Below, piece after piece: positions 1 to 7,934 of a DNA stretch of 64,000 nucleotides. Made by a program: the position numbers and the translations under genes. The stretch spans positions 35,865 to 99,864 of the forward strand of contig DGSP01000033.1 of assembly GCA_002393555.1 (NCBI GenBank), given 5' to 3'. This DNA comes from Prevotellaceae bacterium UBA4359 (GTDB lineage: Bacteria; Bacteroidota; Bacteroidia; Bacteroidales; Bacteroidaceae). Each line of letters starts with the position of its first letter. Position 1 is the stretch's first letter. The notes beneath the pieces were generated by a model, which worked only from the letters and a program-made list of their open reading frames with translations, did no database searches and was not told where the DNA came from.

Positions 1-472
1 GCAAAATCTGAATGCCTTTCTCAAACTGGTCTTCCTCCTCCAATTTGGTACGGCCAGAACCAATGATGTCGAAACCGCCTGTGTTGCGATACTGGTCCAT
101 CAGTTCGGGGGTGATTTCCATGTAGTTGTGGTCAACCAAACCACCGGGGCCAAGGATGAAGCCGTAGAGTTTGTTGGCAGGATTGAGCGATTTTACACCG
201 TCGAAGAGACCAGAAATGACGTTGTGACCGCCAGGTGCCTGACCGCCCGAAAGGATGATGCCCACGTTGAATGGTTCCAACGCAAGGGGTTCACCTGGTT
301 GGAAGGTGATGACAGGCATTCCGTAAGTGTTGGGAAAAAGTTCTTTGATTTCAGCCTGATTGCCCACCGACTGAGTGGGTGCGCCTTCAACAGCCTTCAC
401 TGGGCCTTGAAGTGCCTTGGGAAGTTTGGGCTGATAGGCAGCACGCGCTTTCTGTAAGTTTGAAATGTTCAT
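1..472 (-). CDS. pfp: Pyrophosphate-dependent 6-phosphofructokinase, N-terminal part (runs off the window)
   Basis: Reading the minus strand from the ATG at 470-472 gives 157 residues with no stop before the window edge, so this is the N-terminal part only. The glycine-rich motif GGQAPGGHNV lies at residues 76-85 and GSGRTK at 138-143; both are typical of the PPi-dependent phosphofructokinase family, which interconverts fructose-6-phosphate and fructose-1,6-bisphosphate using pyrophosphate. The start is unambiguous because the frame opens at MNISNLQKAR. It lies 32 bp after eda on the same strand and is probably the third gene of a kdgK-eda-pfp unit, placing glycolytic entry beside sugar-acid breakdown. 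The rest of the protein lies outside the window. Confidence 0.88.
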   Translation of the reverse strand, partial: MNISNLQKARAAYQPKLPKALQGPVKAVEGAPTQSVGNQAEIKELFPNTYGMPVITFQPGEPLALEPFNVGIILSGGQAPGGHNVISGLFDGVKSLNPANKLYGFILGPGGLVDHNYMEITPELMDQYRNTGGFDIIGSGRTKLEEEDQFEKGIQIL

Positions 473-504
473 GAGTTTATATGTTTTAATTGATTGTAAA
501 TAAG

Positions 505-1188
505 TTACTTCTTTGCAATAGATTCACGTGCTGCTTTCACGTATCCAAGGGCTTCGCGGCACTTGTCTGTCACGTATTGCCAGTCTTCTGCTTTCACCTT
601 GTCGCTAGGGAAGAGTTTGGAACCCATGCCCACGCAATAGACACCGGCCTTAAACCATGCAGTCAGGTTTTCCTCGGTGGGAGCCACACCGCCTGTCACC
701 ATGATTTTCGACCATGGCATAGGGGCTTTCAAGTTTTTCACCATAGCGGGACCATAGACGTCGCCAGGGAAGAGTTTGGTCAGGTCGCAACCCAGTTCTT
801 GTGCCTTACCCACCTCGCTCACAGAACCACAGCCTGGGCAATAGGGGATGAGACGGCGGTTGCACACGGGGGCTATATCGGGATTGAAGAGAGGGCCTAC
901 GATGAAGCAGGCACCCAATTGAATGTAGAGGGCGGCTGTGGGAGCATCGACTACGGAACCCACTCCGAGTGCCAATTCTGGACATTCGGTGGCAGCGTAT
1001 TTCACGCACTCAGCAAAAACTTCGTGGGCAAAGTCGCCACGGTTGGTGAACTCGAATGCACGGACACCACCGTCGTAGCAAGCCTTGATAACTTTCTTTG
1101 CCACTTCTGCATCTTTGTGGTAGAACACAGGCACCATACCTGTTTCGCCAATCTTTGCCATGACGGCAAGTTTATCAAATTTAGCCAT
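505..1188 (-). CDS. eda: 2-keto-3-deoxy-6-phosphogluconate / 4-hydroxy-2-oxoglutarate aldolase
   Basis: The 227-residue protein is a class I aldolase of the KDPG/KHG family, which splits 2-keto-3-deoxy-6-phosphogluconate into pyruvate and glyceraldehyde-3-phosphate in the cytosol. The Schiff-base lysine is likely K138 in LTKLFPGD and the catalytic glutamate E46 in [15 protein letters not shown] near residue 164 matches the phosphate-binding loop. Length and motif order fit the Bacteroidetes form, which is slightly longer than the E. coli enzyme. It lies 39 bp downstream of kdgK on the same strand, so the two consecutive steps of hexuronate/KDG breakdown are probably co-transcribed. The start [10 protein letters not shown] is the only sensible one. 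Confidence 0.95.
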   Translation of the reverse strand: MAKFDKLAVMAKIGETGMVPVFYHKDAEVAKKVIKACYDGGVRAFEFTNRGDFAHEVFAECVKYAATECPELALGVGSVVDAPTAALYIQLGACFIVGPLFNPDIAPVCNRRLIPYCPGCGSVSEVGKAQELGCDLTKLFPGDVYGPAMVKNLKAPMPWSKIMVTGGVAPTEENLTAWFKAGVYCVGMGSKLFPSDKVKAEDWQYVTDKCREALGYVKAARESIAKK

Positions 1189-1227
1189 TTCTATTTGATG
1201 GATTGAAGATGTGAAAAAAAGAGTCTT

Positions 1228-2250
1228 TTATCTTTGTACACGACCGTTGGCATTGCCACCAGCGAGCGCCTCCACTTCGGCCACGGACACATGGTTGAAG
1301 TCGCCGGGAATGGTGTGCTTCAGGGCCGATGCTGCCACAGCAAATTCCAGAGCCTCGCCTTGAGTGGGTTTGGTGAGTAGGCCGTGGATGAGACCGCCAG
1401 AGAAAGAGTCGCCACCACCTACGCGGTCAATGATGGGGTTGATGTCGTAGCGCTTGCTTTGGTAGAACTCTTTGCCATCATAGATGAGAGCCTTCCATCC
1501 ATTGTGAGTGGCTGAGAAACTTTCGCGAAGCGTGGAAACTACATATTTGAAATTGAATTTTTTGGCCATAGCCTTGAAGATGCCTTCGTAGCCAGCAGCG
1601 TCGGTCACGCCGGCTTCCACATCGGCATCGGGCTTGAAGCCGAGACACAGTTCAGCGTCTTCCTCGTTGCCAATGCACACATCTACATACTGCATCAGAG
1701 GGCGCATGATGGAAATGGCTTTTTCGCTCGTCCAAAGTTTTTTGCGGAAGTTGAGGTCACACGACACAGTCACGCCGTGCTTCTTGGCAGCGATGCAGGC
1801 CTGTTTCAGACACTCGGCCGAAGCGTCGCTGATGGCTGGTGTGATGCCCGACCAGTGGAACCAATCGGCACCTTCAAAAATCTTGTCAAAGTCAAAGTCT
1901 TCGGGCTTTGCCTCGGCAATAGAAGAGTGGGCACGGTCGTAGATGACCTTGGATGGACGCATGCTGGCACCTGTTTCAGCATAGTAGAGTCCCACACGTT
2001 CGCCTCCACGGGCGATAAAATCAGTGCAGACACCATACTTGCGCAGGGCGTTCACAGCAATCTGACCAATCTCGTGAGTGGGCAACTTACTGACGAAAAC
2101 ACTCTCATGTCCATAATTGGCAAGGCTAATTCCTACATTTGCCTCGCCACCTCCGGGGATGATGTTGAACTTTTCTGCTTGTACAAAACGATAATTCCCT
2201 TCGGGGGAGAGGCGAAGCATAATTTCGCCCATAGTAACAATTTTAGCCAT
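1228..2250 (-). CDS. kdgK: 2-dehydro-3-deoxygluconokinase (PfkB family)
   Basis: A PfkB/ribokinase-family sugar kinase of 340 residues, predicted to phosphorylate 2-keto-3-deoxygluconate to KDPG, the substrate of the next gene eda. The N-terminal substrate motif PGGGEANVGISLANYG begins near residue 32 and the C-terminal signature RVGGGDSFSGGL near 276, with D281 as probable catalytic base. The frame is open further upstream, but I place the start at MAKIVTMGEI (codon at 2248-2250) because it begins at the conserved first strand and a −7 promoter box lies just upstream at 2283-2290. KDG specificity rests mainly on the eda neighbour; fructokinase activity cannot be excluded by sequence alone. 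Confidence 0.9.
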   Translation of the reverse strand: MAKIVTMGEIMLRLSPEGNYRFVQAEKFNIIPGGGEANVGISLANYGHESVFVSKLPTHEIGQIAVNALRKYGVCTDFIARGGERVGLYYAETGASMRPSKVIYDRAHSSIAEAKPEDFDFDKIFEGADWFHWSGITPAISDASAECLKQACIAAKKHGVTVSCDLNFRKKLWTSEKAISIMRPLMQYVDVCIGNEEDAELCLGFKPDADVEAGVTDAAGYEGIFKAMAKKFNFKYVVSTLRESFSATHNGWKALIYDGKEFYQSKRYDINPIIDRVGGGDSFSGGLIHGLLTKPTQGEALEFAVAASALKHTIPGDFNHVSVAEVEALAGGNANGRVQR

Positions 2251-2282
2251 ATAATTAATAATGTAGTTAGGATTTTTCTTTG

Positions 2283-2290
2283 CAAAGGTA
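2283..2290 (-). promoter_or_regulatory. Predicted −7 box of the kdgK-eda promoter
   Basis: The plus strand reads CAAAGGTA, i.e. TACCTTTG on the minus strand, a full match to the Bacteroidetes −7 consensus TAnnTTTG. It lies 33 bp upstream of the kdgK ATG. No clear TTTG −33 box is seen at the usual spacing. Confidence 0.6.
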
Positions 2291-2373
2291 ATTCTTTTTG
2301 GTAAAAAAAACACGCTTTCATTTGCAAAAAATGGCCGTTGGGCGAAATTTTGTTGTAAATGTATTTTTATGTG

Positions 2374-2407
2374 CCTAAAAAGCCTTACCTTTGCATGCTT
2401 TTTTAGG
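2374..2407 (+). promoter_or_regulatory. Promoter of the LacI-type gene with a flanking inverted repeat (candidate operator)
   Basis: A −7 box TACCTTTG sits at 2386-2393. It is bracketed by CCTAAAAAGC (2374-2383) and GCTTTTTTAGG (2397-2407), an inverted repeat with one extra T in the right arm. The placement over the core promoter of the regulator gene suggests an operator for autoregulation, or an early hairpin in the leader. The repeat and box are seen directly; binding is inferred. Confidence 0.5.
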
Positions 2408-2466
2408 AACATTTCGCGGTTCTCATCAATAAGATTAAGGATTCAAAAAGTATTGTTAAGGAAAGT

Positions 2467-3537
2467 ATGGAGATAACATCCAAGGTCCGCATTAAGGACA
2501 TTGCGGAAAGAGCAGGCGTGTCGGTGGGTACGGTTGACCGCATCATTCATGGGCGTGGCAATGTATCGCCCATCAGCATGGAGCGTGTGCAGAAGGTGCT
2601 GGACGAAATCAATTACACCCCCAACCATTATGCGTCGGCTTTAGCCTCGCACAGTGTGCATCAGTTTGCAGCCATCCTGCCCATGCATGAGGTGGACAGT
2701 TACTGGGCGAGAGTGGAGAACGGACTGATGGATGGTGTGCGCTGTTGCAACGACTTCAAGATTTCGTTCAAGATTTTCCGCTACGACCCCTTCAACACAG
2801 AATCCTTCAAACTGGAATGCCTGAATTTGCTCGAGGCCAATCCCGACACGGTTATCATTGGCCCCATCTTCAACTATAACATCATGGCCAAGTTCACGGC
2901 TCAGTTGGATGAGCGAGAAATTCCTTACGCTCTGCTCGACTCCAACTGGCCTGAGTTCAACCACCGAATCTTCTACGGACAGGACTCTCTGCAGAGTGGA
3001 GCCTTTTCGGGGCGTATCATGTCACTGGCAGTCGATGCCTCCACCCAGAAGATTGCCCTCTTCAAGGTGTTGGGCGAAGGGCGTGTGGCCAGCCGCCAAC
3101 AGATGAACCGCGAGGTGGGATTCCGTCAGTTCATGCAGGAGCGTTGTCCACAGATAGAGATTGTAGATGTGAACCTCTATGTGTATGACAAACAGGGAAT
3201 GAAGAAAATCATGCGCGAATTTTTTACGAAGAACAAGGACATTCGCCATGCACTTTGCTTCAACTCGTCCATCCATCTCATCGCCGACTTTCTCCGGCTG
3301 GAAATGCCGGAACACCCGCATGTCACCTTGTTAGGCTACGATGCCGTAGATGCCAACGTGGAGTGCATCAAGAACGGGTCGGCCGACTTCCTCATCGCGC
3401 AACATCCGCAGACACAAGGACTCAACTGCTTCCGGGCCATGTTTAACTCGTGTGTGCTGAAGATGAATCTGCCGCGCGACCACTACATTTCCATCGAACT
3501 GCTGACAAAAGAGAACATCGATTATTACAAAGACTAA
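2467..3537 (+). CDS. LacI-family transcriptional regulator
   Basis: The 356-residue protein begins with a LacI-type helix-turn-helix (VRIKDIAERAGVSVGTVDRI from residue 7) followed by a hinge helix ending near residue 60. The rest resembles a periplasmic-binding-protein-like sensor domain of the sugar-binding kind. It is transcribed divergently from kdgK-eda, so a role in controlling ketodeoxygluconate or hexuronate use is likely; the actual ligand cannot be read from the sequence. The stop codon lies inside a strong terminator hairpin. The start at 2467 is the first ATG and leaves the HTH at the normal distance from the N-terminus. Confidence 0.9.
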   Translation: MEITSKVRIKDIAERAGVSVGTVDRIIHGRGNVSPISMERVQKVLDEINYTPNHYASALASHSVHQFAAILPMHEVDSYWARVENGLMDGVRCCNDFKISFKIFRYDPFNTESFKLECLNLLEANPDTVIIGPIFNYNIMAKFTAQLDEREIPYALLDSNWPEFNHRIFYGQDSLQSGAFSGRIMSLAVDASTQKIALFKVLGEGRVASRQQMNREVGFRQFMQERCPQIEIVDVNLYVYDKQGMKKIMREFFTKNKDIRHALCFNSSIHLIADFLRLEMPEHPHVTLLGYDAVDANVECIKNGSADFLIAQHPQTQGLNCFRAMFNSCVLKMNLPRDHYISIELLTKENIDYYKD

Positions 3538-3557
3538 TAATCGATGTTCTTTTTTTA
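3513..3557 (+). terminator. Intrinsic terminator overlapping the end of the LacI-type gene
   Basis: A 15-bp perfect stem (GAACATCGATTATTA, 3513-3527, against 3535-3549) with a 7-nt loop is followed by a run of T. The stop codon at 3535-3537 is the first part of the right arm. Confidence 0.85.
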
Positions 3558-3626
3558 TGGATTTGTGTTCCGCACTTCTTTCGCCACAGATTGCACAGAA
3601 GTGTCTCTTAGGGACAAGCAACTCTC

Positions 3627-5069
3627 TTATTTCGCACGGAGCATATTGGTGAGTTCCTCCACATCCTGTTGAGTCTTTTCATCCACTTCCATCATGTCCT
3701 TGATTTGCTTGATAGCATGAATGACGGTGGCATGGTTGCGGTTGCCGATGTTCAGGCCGATTTGTACGTGTGACTTGTCGGTCAACTGGTTGGAAAGATA
3801 CATGGCCATTTGACGGGCGAAGGCTATCTGCTGTGTACGGACGCGGGAGTCGAGTTGACTCACCTTGAGGTTGTAGTAGTCGCACACACATTCCTTCACA
3901 TCTTCAATCGTGATTTTATGTTCTGCCTTTTCCACAAAGCGCGGCATGACTTTCTTCACCAGCCCCATATTGATGTCGCAGTTGTAAACGACCGAATAGG
4001 CCATGAGCGAGTTGATGATGCCTTCGAGGTCGCGCACACTGTCTTCTACATTTTCTGAAATGAATTTCAGCACGTTGGCTGGAATTTTCAATCCTTCCTT
4101 CTCCACTTTTGCCGACAGGATGCCGTAGCGGAGATTCTGGGTGGGCTTCTCTATTTCGGCCAGCATGCCCCACTTGAAGCGGGTGAGCAGGCGGTCTTCC
4201 AGGCCTTGGATGGCGATGGGGGGACGGTCGGCTGAGAGGATGATTTGTTTACCGTTAACATGGAGGTGATTGAAAATGTGGAAGAATGTGTTTTGGGTCT
4301 GAGTCTTTCCCGACAACTCCTGCACATCGTCCAGTATCAGCGTGTCGATGGTCTGATAGAAGCGGATAAAATCGTTCACCTTGTTCTGCCGCACCGCATC
4401 AGTGTATTGCACCGTGAAGAGATGGGCCGAGAGGTAGAGCACACGCATGTGTGGGTGCAATTCCTTGATGCGTAGGCCGATGGCATTGATGAGGTGTGTC
4501 TTTCCGCATCCCGATGGGCCATAGACGAAGAAGGGGTTGAACGTCTTGGCAGGGTTGTTGGCGATAGATTCGCCCACCGAACGTGCCAGACGGTTGCTGT
4601 CACCTTCCAGATAGTTGTCGAAGTTATAGTGGGGCAGCAACTGAGAGTCCAGGTCCTGCACCTGTGGAGCCGTCACGTCGTCTGGTGTCTTGCGGGCATC
4701 ATCGCGAGGTGCGCCGTTCTTCACCTGTGGGGCTATCTCCGTCTTTTCAATCACGTCGCCACCACGCTTGTTCTTCACCACCGCCACATTATAATATAAT
4801 GCTTTGATGCGGCCGTTGAACACGCGCTTGAAAGTAGAAGCCATCAGAGGCAGGAAGTTTTCTTCCAACACCTTTTTCACAAATTCGCTGGGTACGTCGA
4901 GTACAAGTTTGCCGTCCTCGAAACTGTGCAGTTCCACAAAGGCAAACGATGCAGCGTATTGTTCTGGGGAGATGTTATCGCGAATGATGTCGAGACACTT
5001 CCCCCAGAGGTGTTTTGGATTTAGTTCCGTTTCTACTGTTTCTACCATATTTTGGTTAGTGATTCTCAT
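3627..5069 (-). CDS. dnaA: Chromosomal replication initiator protein DnaA
   Basis: The 480-residue protein has the four-domain DnaA plan: an N-terminal interaction domain (about 15-95), a variable linker (100-145), an AAA+ ATPase with Walker A GPSGCGKTH at 184-192 and Walker B LILDDVQ at 244-250, and a C-terminal DNA-binding domain whose signature reads NIGNRNHATVIHA. It opens oriC by binding DnaA boxes. An alternative start is the internal ATG at MVETVETELN (seven residues in). A near-match −7 box (CAAAGTTC at 5089-5096 on the plus strand, one mismatch) lies upstream. The upstream spacer holds a strong palindrome described separately. Confidence 0.98.
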   Translation of the reverse strand: MRITNQNMVETVETELNPKHLWGKCLDIIRDNISPEQYAASFAFVELHSFEDGKLVLDVPSEFVKKVLEENFLPLMASTFKRVFNGRIKALYYNVAVVKNKRGGDVIEKTEIAPQVKNGAPRDDARKTPDDVTAPQVQDLDSQLLPHYNFDNYLEGDSNRLARSVGESIANNPAKTFNPFFVYGPSGCGKTHLINAIGLRIKELHPHMRVLYLSAHLFTVQYTDAVRQNKVNDFIRFYQTIDTLILDDVQELSGKTQTQNTFFHIFNHLHVNGKQIILSADRPPIAIQGLEDRLLTRFKWGMLAEIEKPTQNLRYGILSAKVEKEGLKIPANVLKFISENVEDSVRDLEGIINSLMAYSVVYNCDINMGLVKKVMPRFVEKAEHKITIEDVKECVCDYYNLKVSQLDSRVRTQQIAFARQMAMYLSNQLTDKSHVQIGLNIGNRNHATVIHAIKQIKDMMEVDEKTQQDVEELTNMLRAK

Positions 5070-5251
5070 GTGTAATTCTTAACGGATGCAAAGTTCGGTT
5101 TTTTTTCTGAATTGACAAAATTTATTTCCCCCTCCAGTTTTTTCCGCTTTTGCAAATGTGCTTTTTTTCAACGATTTACGTTCGTTAAGTTCAAGAGGGT
5201 CTTGTTTTGTTCGTGCAATTTTTTATCCTTTGATTTTTAGTCGGTTACATA

Positions 5252-5273
5252 ATTGTTTCACATGTGAAACAAT
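5252..5273. promoter_or_regulatory. 22-bp perfect palindrome upstream of dnaA
   Basis: The left half is ATTGTTTCACA and the right half is its exact reverse complement. The arms TGTTTCAC and GTGAAACA equal those of the canonical 16-bp ParB site parS, but here two extra bases (AT) separate them. It therefore looks like a dimeric protein-binding site; whether ParB binds it is unknown. Confidence 0.5.
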
Positions 5274-5349
5274 CACTTCATCCCAATCATTTCCGTTCCT
5301 TAATTTGTTGTCTTTTATTTGATTAGTCTTGATTAAATCTCTGCTCAAA

Positions 5350-5396
5350 AGAAGAAGGACATTGTTTGAACAATATTCAAATAACGTCCTTCTTCT
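5350..5396 (-). terminator. Hairpin terminating the amidase-mlaD unit
   Basis: AGAAGAAGGAC (5350-5360) pairs perfectly with 5386-5396, and the stem continues inward for about nine more pairs (one G-U) after a single mismatch, closing on a 5-nt loop. It lies directly after the mlaD stop codon; the T-run on the minus strand is short (TTTTG). Confidence 0.7.
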
Positions 5397-5398
5397 CT

Positions 5399-6316
5399 TT
5401 ATTTTTTCGTGTCCTTTTCTTTATCTTTTCTTCCGAACAGAGAGAAGTGAACATAACGCTTGGGGTGCAGTCGCAGGTCTTCCAGCAGGCGTGACGAATT
5501 CTGCAGAGTGGAATCCACATGCAAGGCAATGGAATTGTCGTTCATCAGCATTCCCAGCGAGTTGTCCTTGCTGTTCATGGCGGTGTTGATTTTGAAGGTC
5601 ATCTCCTGCACACCACTCAGAGTGGCATCAGCCTTCCGCGCCATGCCGGCCACGTCTATCTCGCTGATAGCGTTGGTGGTTGTTTCAAGATTGGTGCAGA
5701 TGACGTTCGTCTTGGCCATCAGTTGGGGTACATCCTTGCCGAGCAGGCCATTGATGCGCTGCGTGGTCACTCTGAGGTCGGACGACACGGCTGCCATGTT
5801 GTCGAGCGAAGTCTCGATGGCTGGGTTATTTGCGATGGTGTTCACGGCTCCCAAGATGGAATCCACCTTCGTCAGCATCGACTCCACTTTGGGCAGTAAG
5901 TTGCCTGCTTCCGTCATCAAGTCCACCATGGGTGACCCTTTGATGGTGTCGCCTGGTTGCAGAACGTCGGTGGGGTCGGGACCCAGTCGCAGGTTCATCA
6001 TCGCGCTGCCCAGCATCTCCTTCGTCATATAGACGCTGGTGCCCTGTGGAATCTTGAAATTCGGGTTGATAGTGATTTCCACTGTCAGGTTCTGCCTGTC
6101 TGAGTTAAAGTTGATGGCTTTCACGGTTCCGATTTTCAGACCATTGGCGCGCACGTCTGATGCTGTGGGCATGCCTTGCACATTGGCTATCTCCACGAAG
6201 TAGGAGACCTCGTCGTTGAACAGTTTCAGACCTTTCAGGAAAATGATGCCCACATAGATGATGATGGCTGAAAGTACAGCCACAAGGGCGATTTTTATTT
6301 CTTTACTGACTTTCAT
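5399..6316 (-). CDS. MlaD/MCE-family lipid-transport protein
   Basis: The 305-residue protein has one N-terminal membrane anchor (residues 8-28, hydrophobic IALVAVLSAIIIYVGIIFL) and an MCE/MlaD domain (about 38-115) with the typical VQGMPTASDVRANGLKIGTV motif, followed by a long helical region and a basic tail. MCE proteins form rings in the periplasm that move phospholipids between membranes; this one is tethered to the inner membrane. It follows the amidase gene by 45 bp on the same strand, a pairing common in Bacteroidetes. No MlaE/MlaF genes are present in the window, so its partners must lie elsewhere. Confidence 0.85.
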   Translation of the reverse strand: MKVSKEIKIALVAVLSAIIIYVGIIFLKGLKLFNDEVSYFVEIANVQGMPTASDVRANGLKIGTVKAINFNSDRQNLTVEITINPNFKIPQGTSVYMTKEMLGSAMMNLRLGPDPTDVLQPGDTIKGSPMVDLMTEAGNLLPKVESMLTKVDSILGAVNTIANNPAIETSLDNMAAVSSDLRVTTQRINGLLGKDVPQLMAKTNVICTNLETTTNAISEIDVAGMARKADATLSGVQEMTFKINTAMNSKDNSLGMLMNDNSIALHVDSTLQNSSRLLEDLRLHPKRYVHFSLFGRKDKEKDTKK

Positions 6317-6361
6317 CTTGATGATAGATAAATATAGGATTAACAGATTCTTCTTTGTCTC

Positions 6362-7480
6362 TTATTCTTCAAAACTGACGATAAACGCCTGCGGAAATTT
6401 GTCCAGCACTTGCTTACGCAGTTTCTGAGCCTCCTTCAGGGTAGCAGCCGCGCCGTAGGTGTAGATGTATCGTCCGTCTTTCTTGTGGCGTTCGCAGGTC
6501 AGACCCTTGAATTGGCGGTCGTTGCTCTTCAGTTTGGCACTTCCGGCCAGCACTTGCACTCGATAGACCGTTTTCGGCCCTTTAGGAGCAGCAGGGTCGG
6601 CAGGTGCCGATGTGGCGGTTTCCTGTTTCTGAGGTTCCGCTTTCGTTCCTTGCTCAGGTTCAGGAGTGGGGGAGGGGGTAGGTTTTTCCAGTTTCGATTC
6701 CCGTCCCGTCTTCTTGGACTTATATTTTACAATAGCATTGTAGATGCTCTTCGCCATCGTCTGTCTGCCCGAGGTGGACATGAGGAATTGCTCCTCTGCC
6801 GGGGTGGAGATGTAGCCCACTTCCAGCAACACACTGGGCATATAGGTGAGGCGCAGCACCGCCAGATTGGCTTGCAGCACCCCCATGTCGTTTCGTCCTG
6901 CCGTGCGCACCATCTCTCCTTGCGCCATCTTGGCAAAATTCACGCTTTCCTTCATGTCGTGGTCCTGCATCAATTCAAACATGATGTTGCTTTCGGCCGA
7001 AGGGTAGTAGTCATACTTCTTGGCCGCCTCGCCCTCCAGCGCAATGACCGAGTTCTCGCGTTTCTCCACCTCCAGATTGGTCGAGGCAGTGCGCAGGCTC
7101 AGCGTGTAGGACTGCACCCCCGAAGCCTTCCGAGCCGTCTTGGGCAGCGCATTCGTATGGATGCTTACAAAAAGGTCGGCTTTCGCCTTGTTGGCAATCT
7201 CCGCACGGCGACCCAACTCCACAAACACATCGGTGCTTCGTGTGTAGATGAGTTTCACATCGGGGCAGTTCTCTTTCAGCAGTCGTCCCACCTCCAGCGT
7301 GATGCCCAGATTGATGTCTTTCTCCCGATTGCGAGGTGAGGAGCCGATGGCACCTGGGTCTTTGCCTCCATGGCCAGCATCCAGCACCACAACAAACTGG
7401 CCTCCGTCGGCTACAGCAGCGAGGGGGTGGACACAGAATAATGCTCCTATATATATAATAATGTGTAGAAGTCGTTTCAT
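6362..7480 (-). CDS. N-acetylmuramoyl-L-alanine amidase with SPOR domain
   Basis: The protein (372 residues from the ATG at 7478-7480) has a signal peptide (1-24) and an Amidase_3 zinc domain: H37 in VVLDAGHGGKDPG, E53 in NREKDIN and H108 in SIHTNALP are the likely zinc ligands, and the glutamate in VLLEVGYIS the catalytic residue. A proline-rich linker is followed by a C-terminal SPOR-like domain (about 300-372, starting VYRVQVLAG), which binds septal denuded glycan. It probably splits daughter-cell peptidoglycan in the periplasm. The frame is open further upstream, but a −7 box at 7501-7508 and the signal peptide fix the start at 7480. Confidence 0.92.
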   Translation of the reverse strand: MKRLLHIIIYIGALFCVHPLAAVADGGQFVVVLDAGHGGKDPGAIGSSPRNREKDINLGITLEVGRLLKENCPDVKLIYTRSTDVFVELGRRAEIANKAKADLFVSIHTNALPKTARKASGVQSYTLSLRTASTNLEVEKRENSVIALEGEAAKKYDYYPSAESNIMFELMQDHDMKESVNFAKMAQGEMVRTAGRNDMGVLQANLAVLRLTYMPSVLLEVGYISTPAEEQFLMSTSGRQTMAKSIYNAIVKYKSKKTGRESKLEKPTPSPTPEPEQGTKAEPQKQETATSAPADPAAPKGPKTVYRVQVLAGSAKLKSNDRQFKGLTCERHKKDGRYIYTYGAAATLKEAQKLRKQVLDKFPQAFIVSFEE

Positions 7481-7500
7481 GCTTGAGCGTAAATCGGTTG

Positions 7501-7508
7501 CAAAGATA
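7501..7508 (-). promoter_or_regulatory. Predicted −7 box for the amidase-mlaD unit
   Basis: CAAAGATA on the plus strand equals TATCTTTG on the minus strand, an exact TAnnTTTG match 21 bp upstream of the chosen start. No clear −33 box. Confidence 0.6.
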
Positions 7509-7621
7509 CAAAAAAATCGCCTGAAAAAACGGAACATCCAACAAAGAAATTCTTTCACGCCATTCTTTTCCGACTTATAGGACATAAAATGCACTACGAA
7601 TCCTCATTTAATCCCACGTCG

Positions 7622-7690
7622 TTGCATATTCAAATTGTACGCCACACCAATTACAATTTGTACGCCGTACCAATTGAATATGCAACGACG
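7622..7690. repeat. 23-bp-periodic array, family A, copy 1 (three units, third inverted)
   Basis: Units start at 7622, 7645 and 7668. Unit 1 begins TTGCATATTCAAATTGTACG, unit 2 CACCAATTACAATTTGTACG. Unit 3 (TACCAATTGAATATGCAACG) is nearly the reverse complement of unit 1 with its left flank, so the locus can fold into a long hairpin. Related arrays lie at 38184 and 51127. Confidence 0.75.
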
Positions 7691-7934
7691 TTTCCTTTAA
7701 CCATTTTAGCACAGTGAACTTCACGAGGTAACAGGGGTGCTTATCTTTTCCAATTTTACTATCTTTTATTGAGAAAACAATATTACTATTTAACATAATC
7801 GTGATTAGAATACAAAAGTGATTGGTATTCTGACAGATAGATTCTTTGAAGTATTTTCCATGGCAGACTGACACAGAGCCAATCCTTTTCTTGGTTTTAA
7901 TACAATATACAATGTGTGTTTTTCGTTAAAATAA

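Larger units (their letters stand above)
5070..5398. other. AT-rich spacer between dnaA and mlaD
   Basis: No gene is supported here. The stretch is strongly AT-rich and contains a one-mismatch −7 box for dnaA (5089-5096), a 22-bp perfect palindrome (5252-5273) and the mlaD terminator hairpin (5350-5396). I looked for clustered DnaA boxes (TTATCCACA on either strand) and found none, so it is not called an origin. Confidence 0.6.
7481..7934. other. Intergenic region with a 23-bp repeat array
   Basis: Besides the amidase promoter and the three-unit array at 7622-7690, I see no gene. Short open frames on the minus strand are read out of the array and are not credible. No −7 box matching TAnnTTTG was found for the downstream TonB receptor gene. 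Confidence 0.5.

Noticed and set aside
5070..5398. Replication origin beside dnaA
   Set aside because: No cluster of DnaA boxes was found on either strand; only one palindrome and general AT-richness, which is not enough.
7608..7874. Minus-strand open frames over the family A arrays that share the peptide pattern RRTNC...FEYATT (also at 38110-38352 and 50939-51178)
   Set aside because: The similarity comes from the repeated DNA itself. The frames have no common start, no context and no conserved ends.
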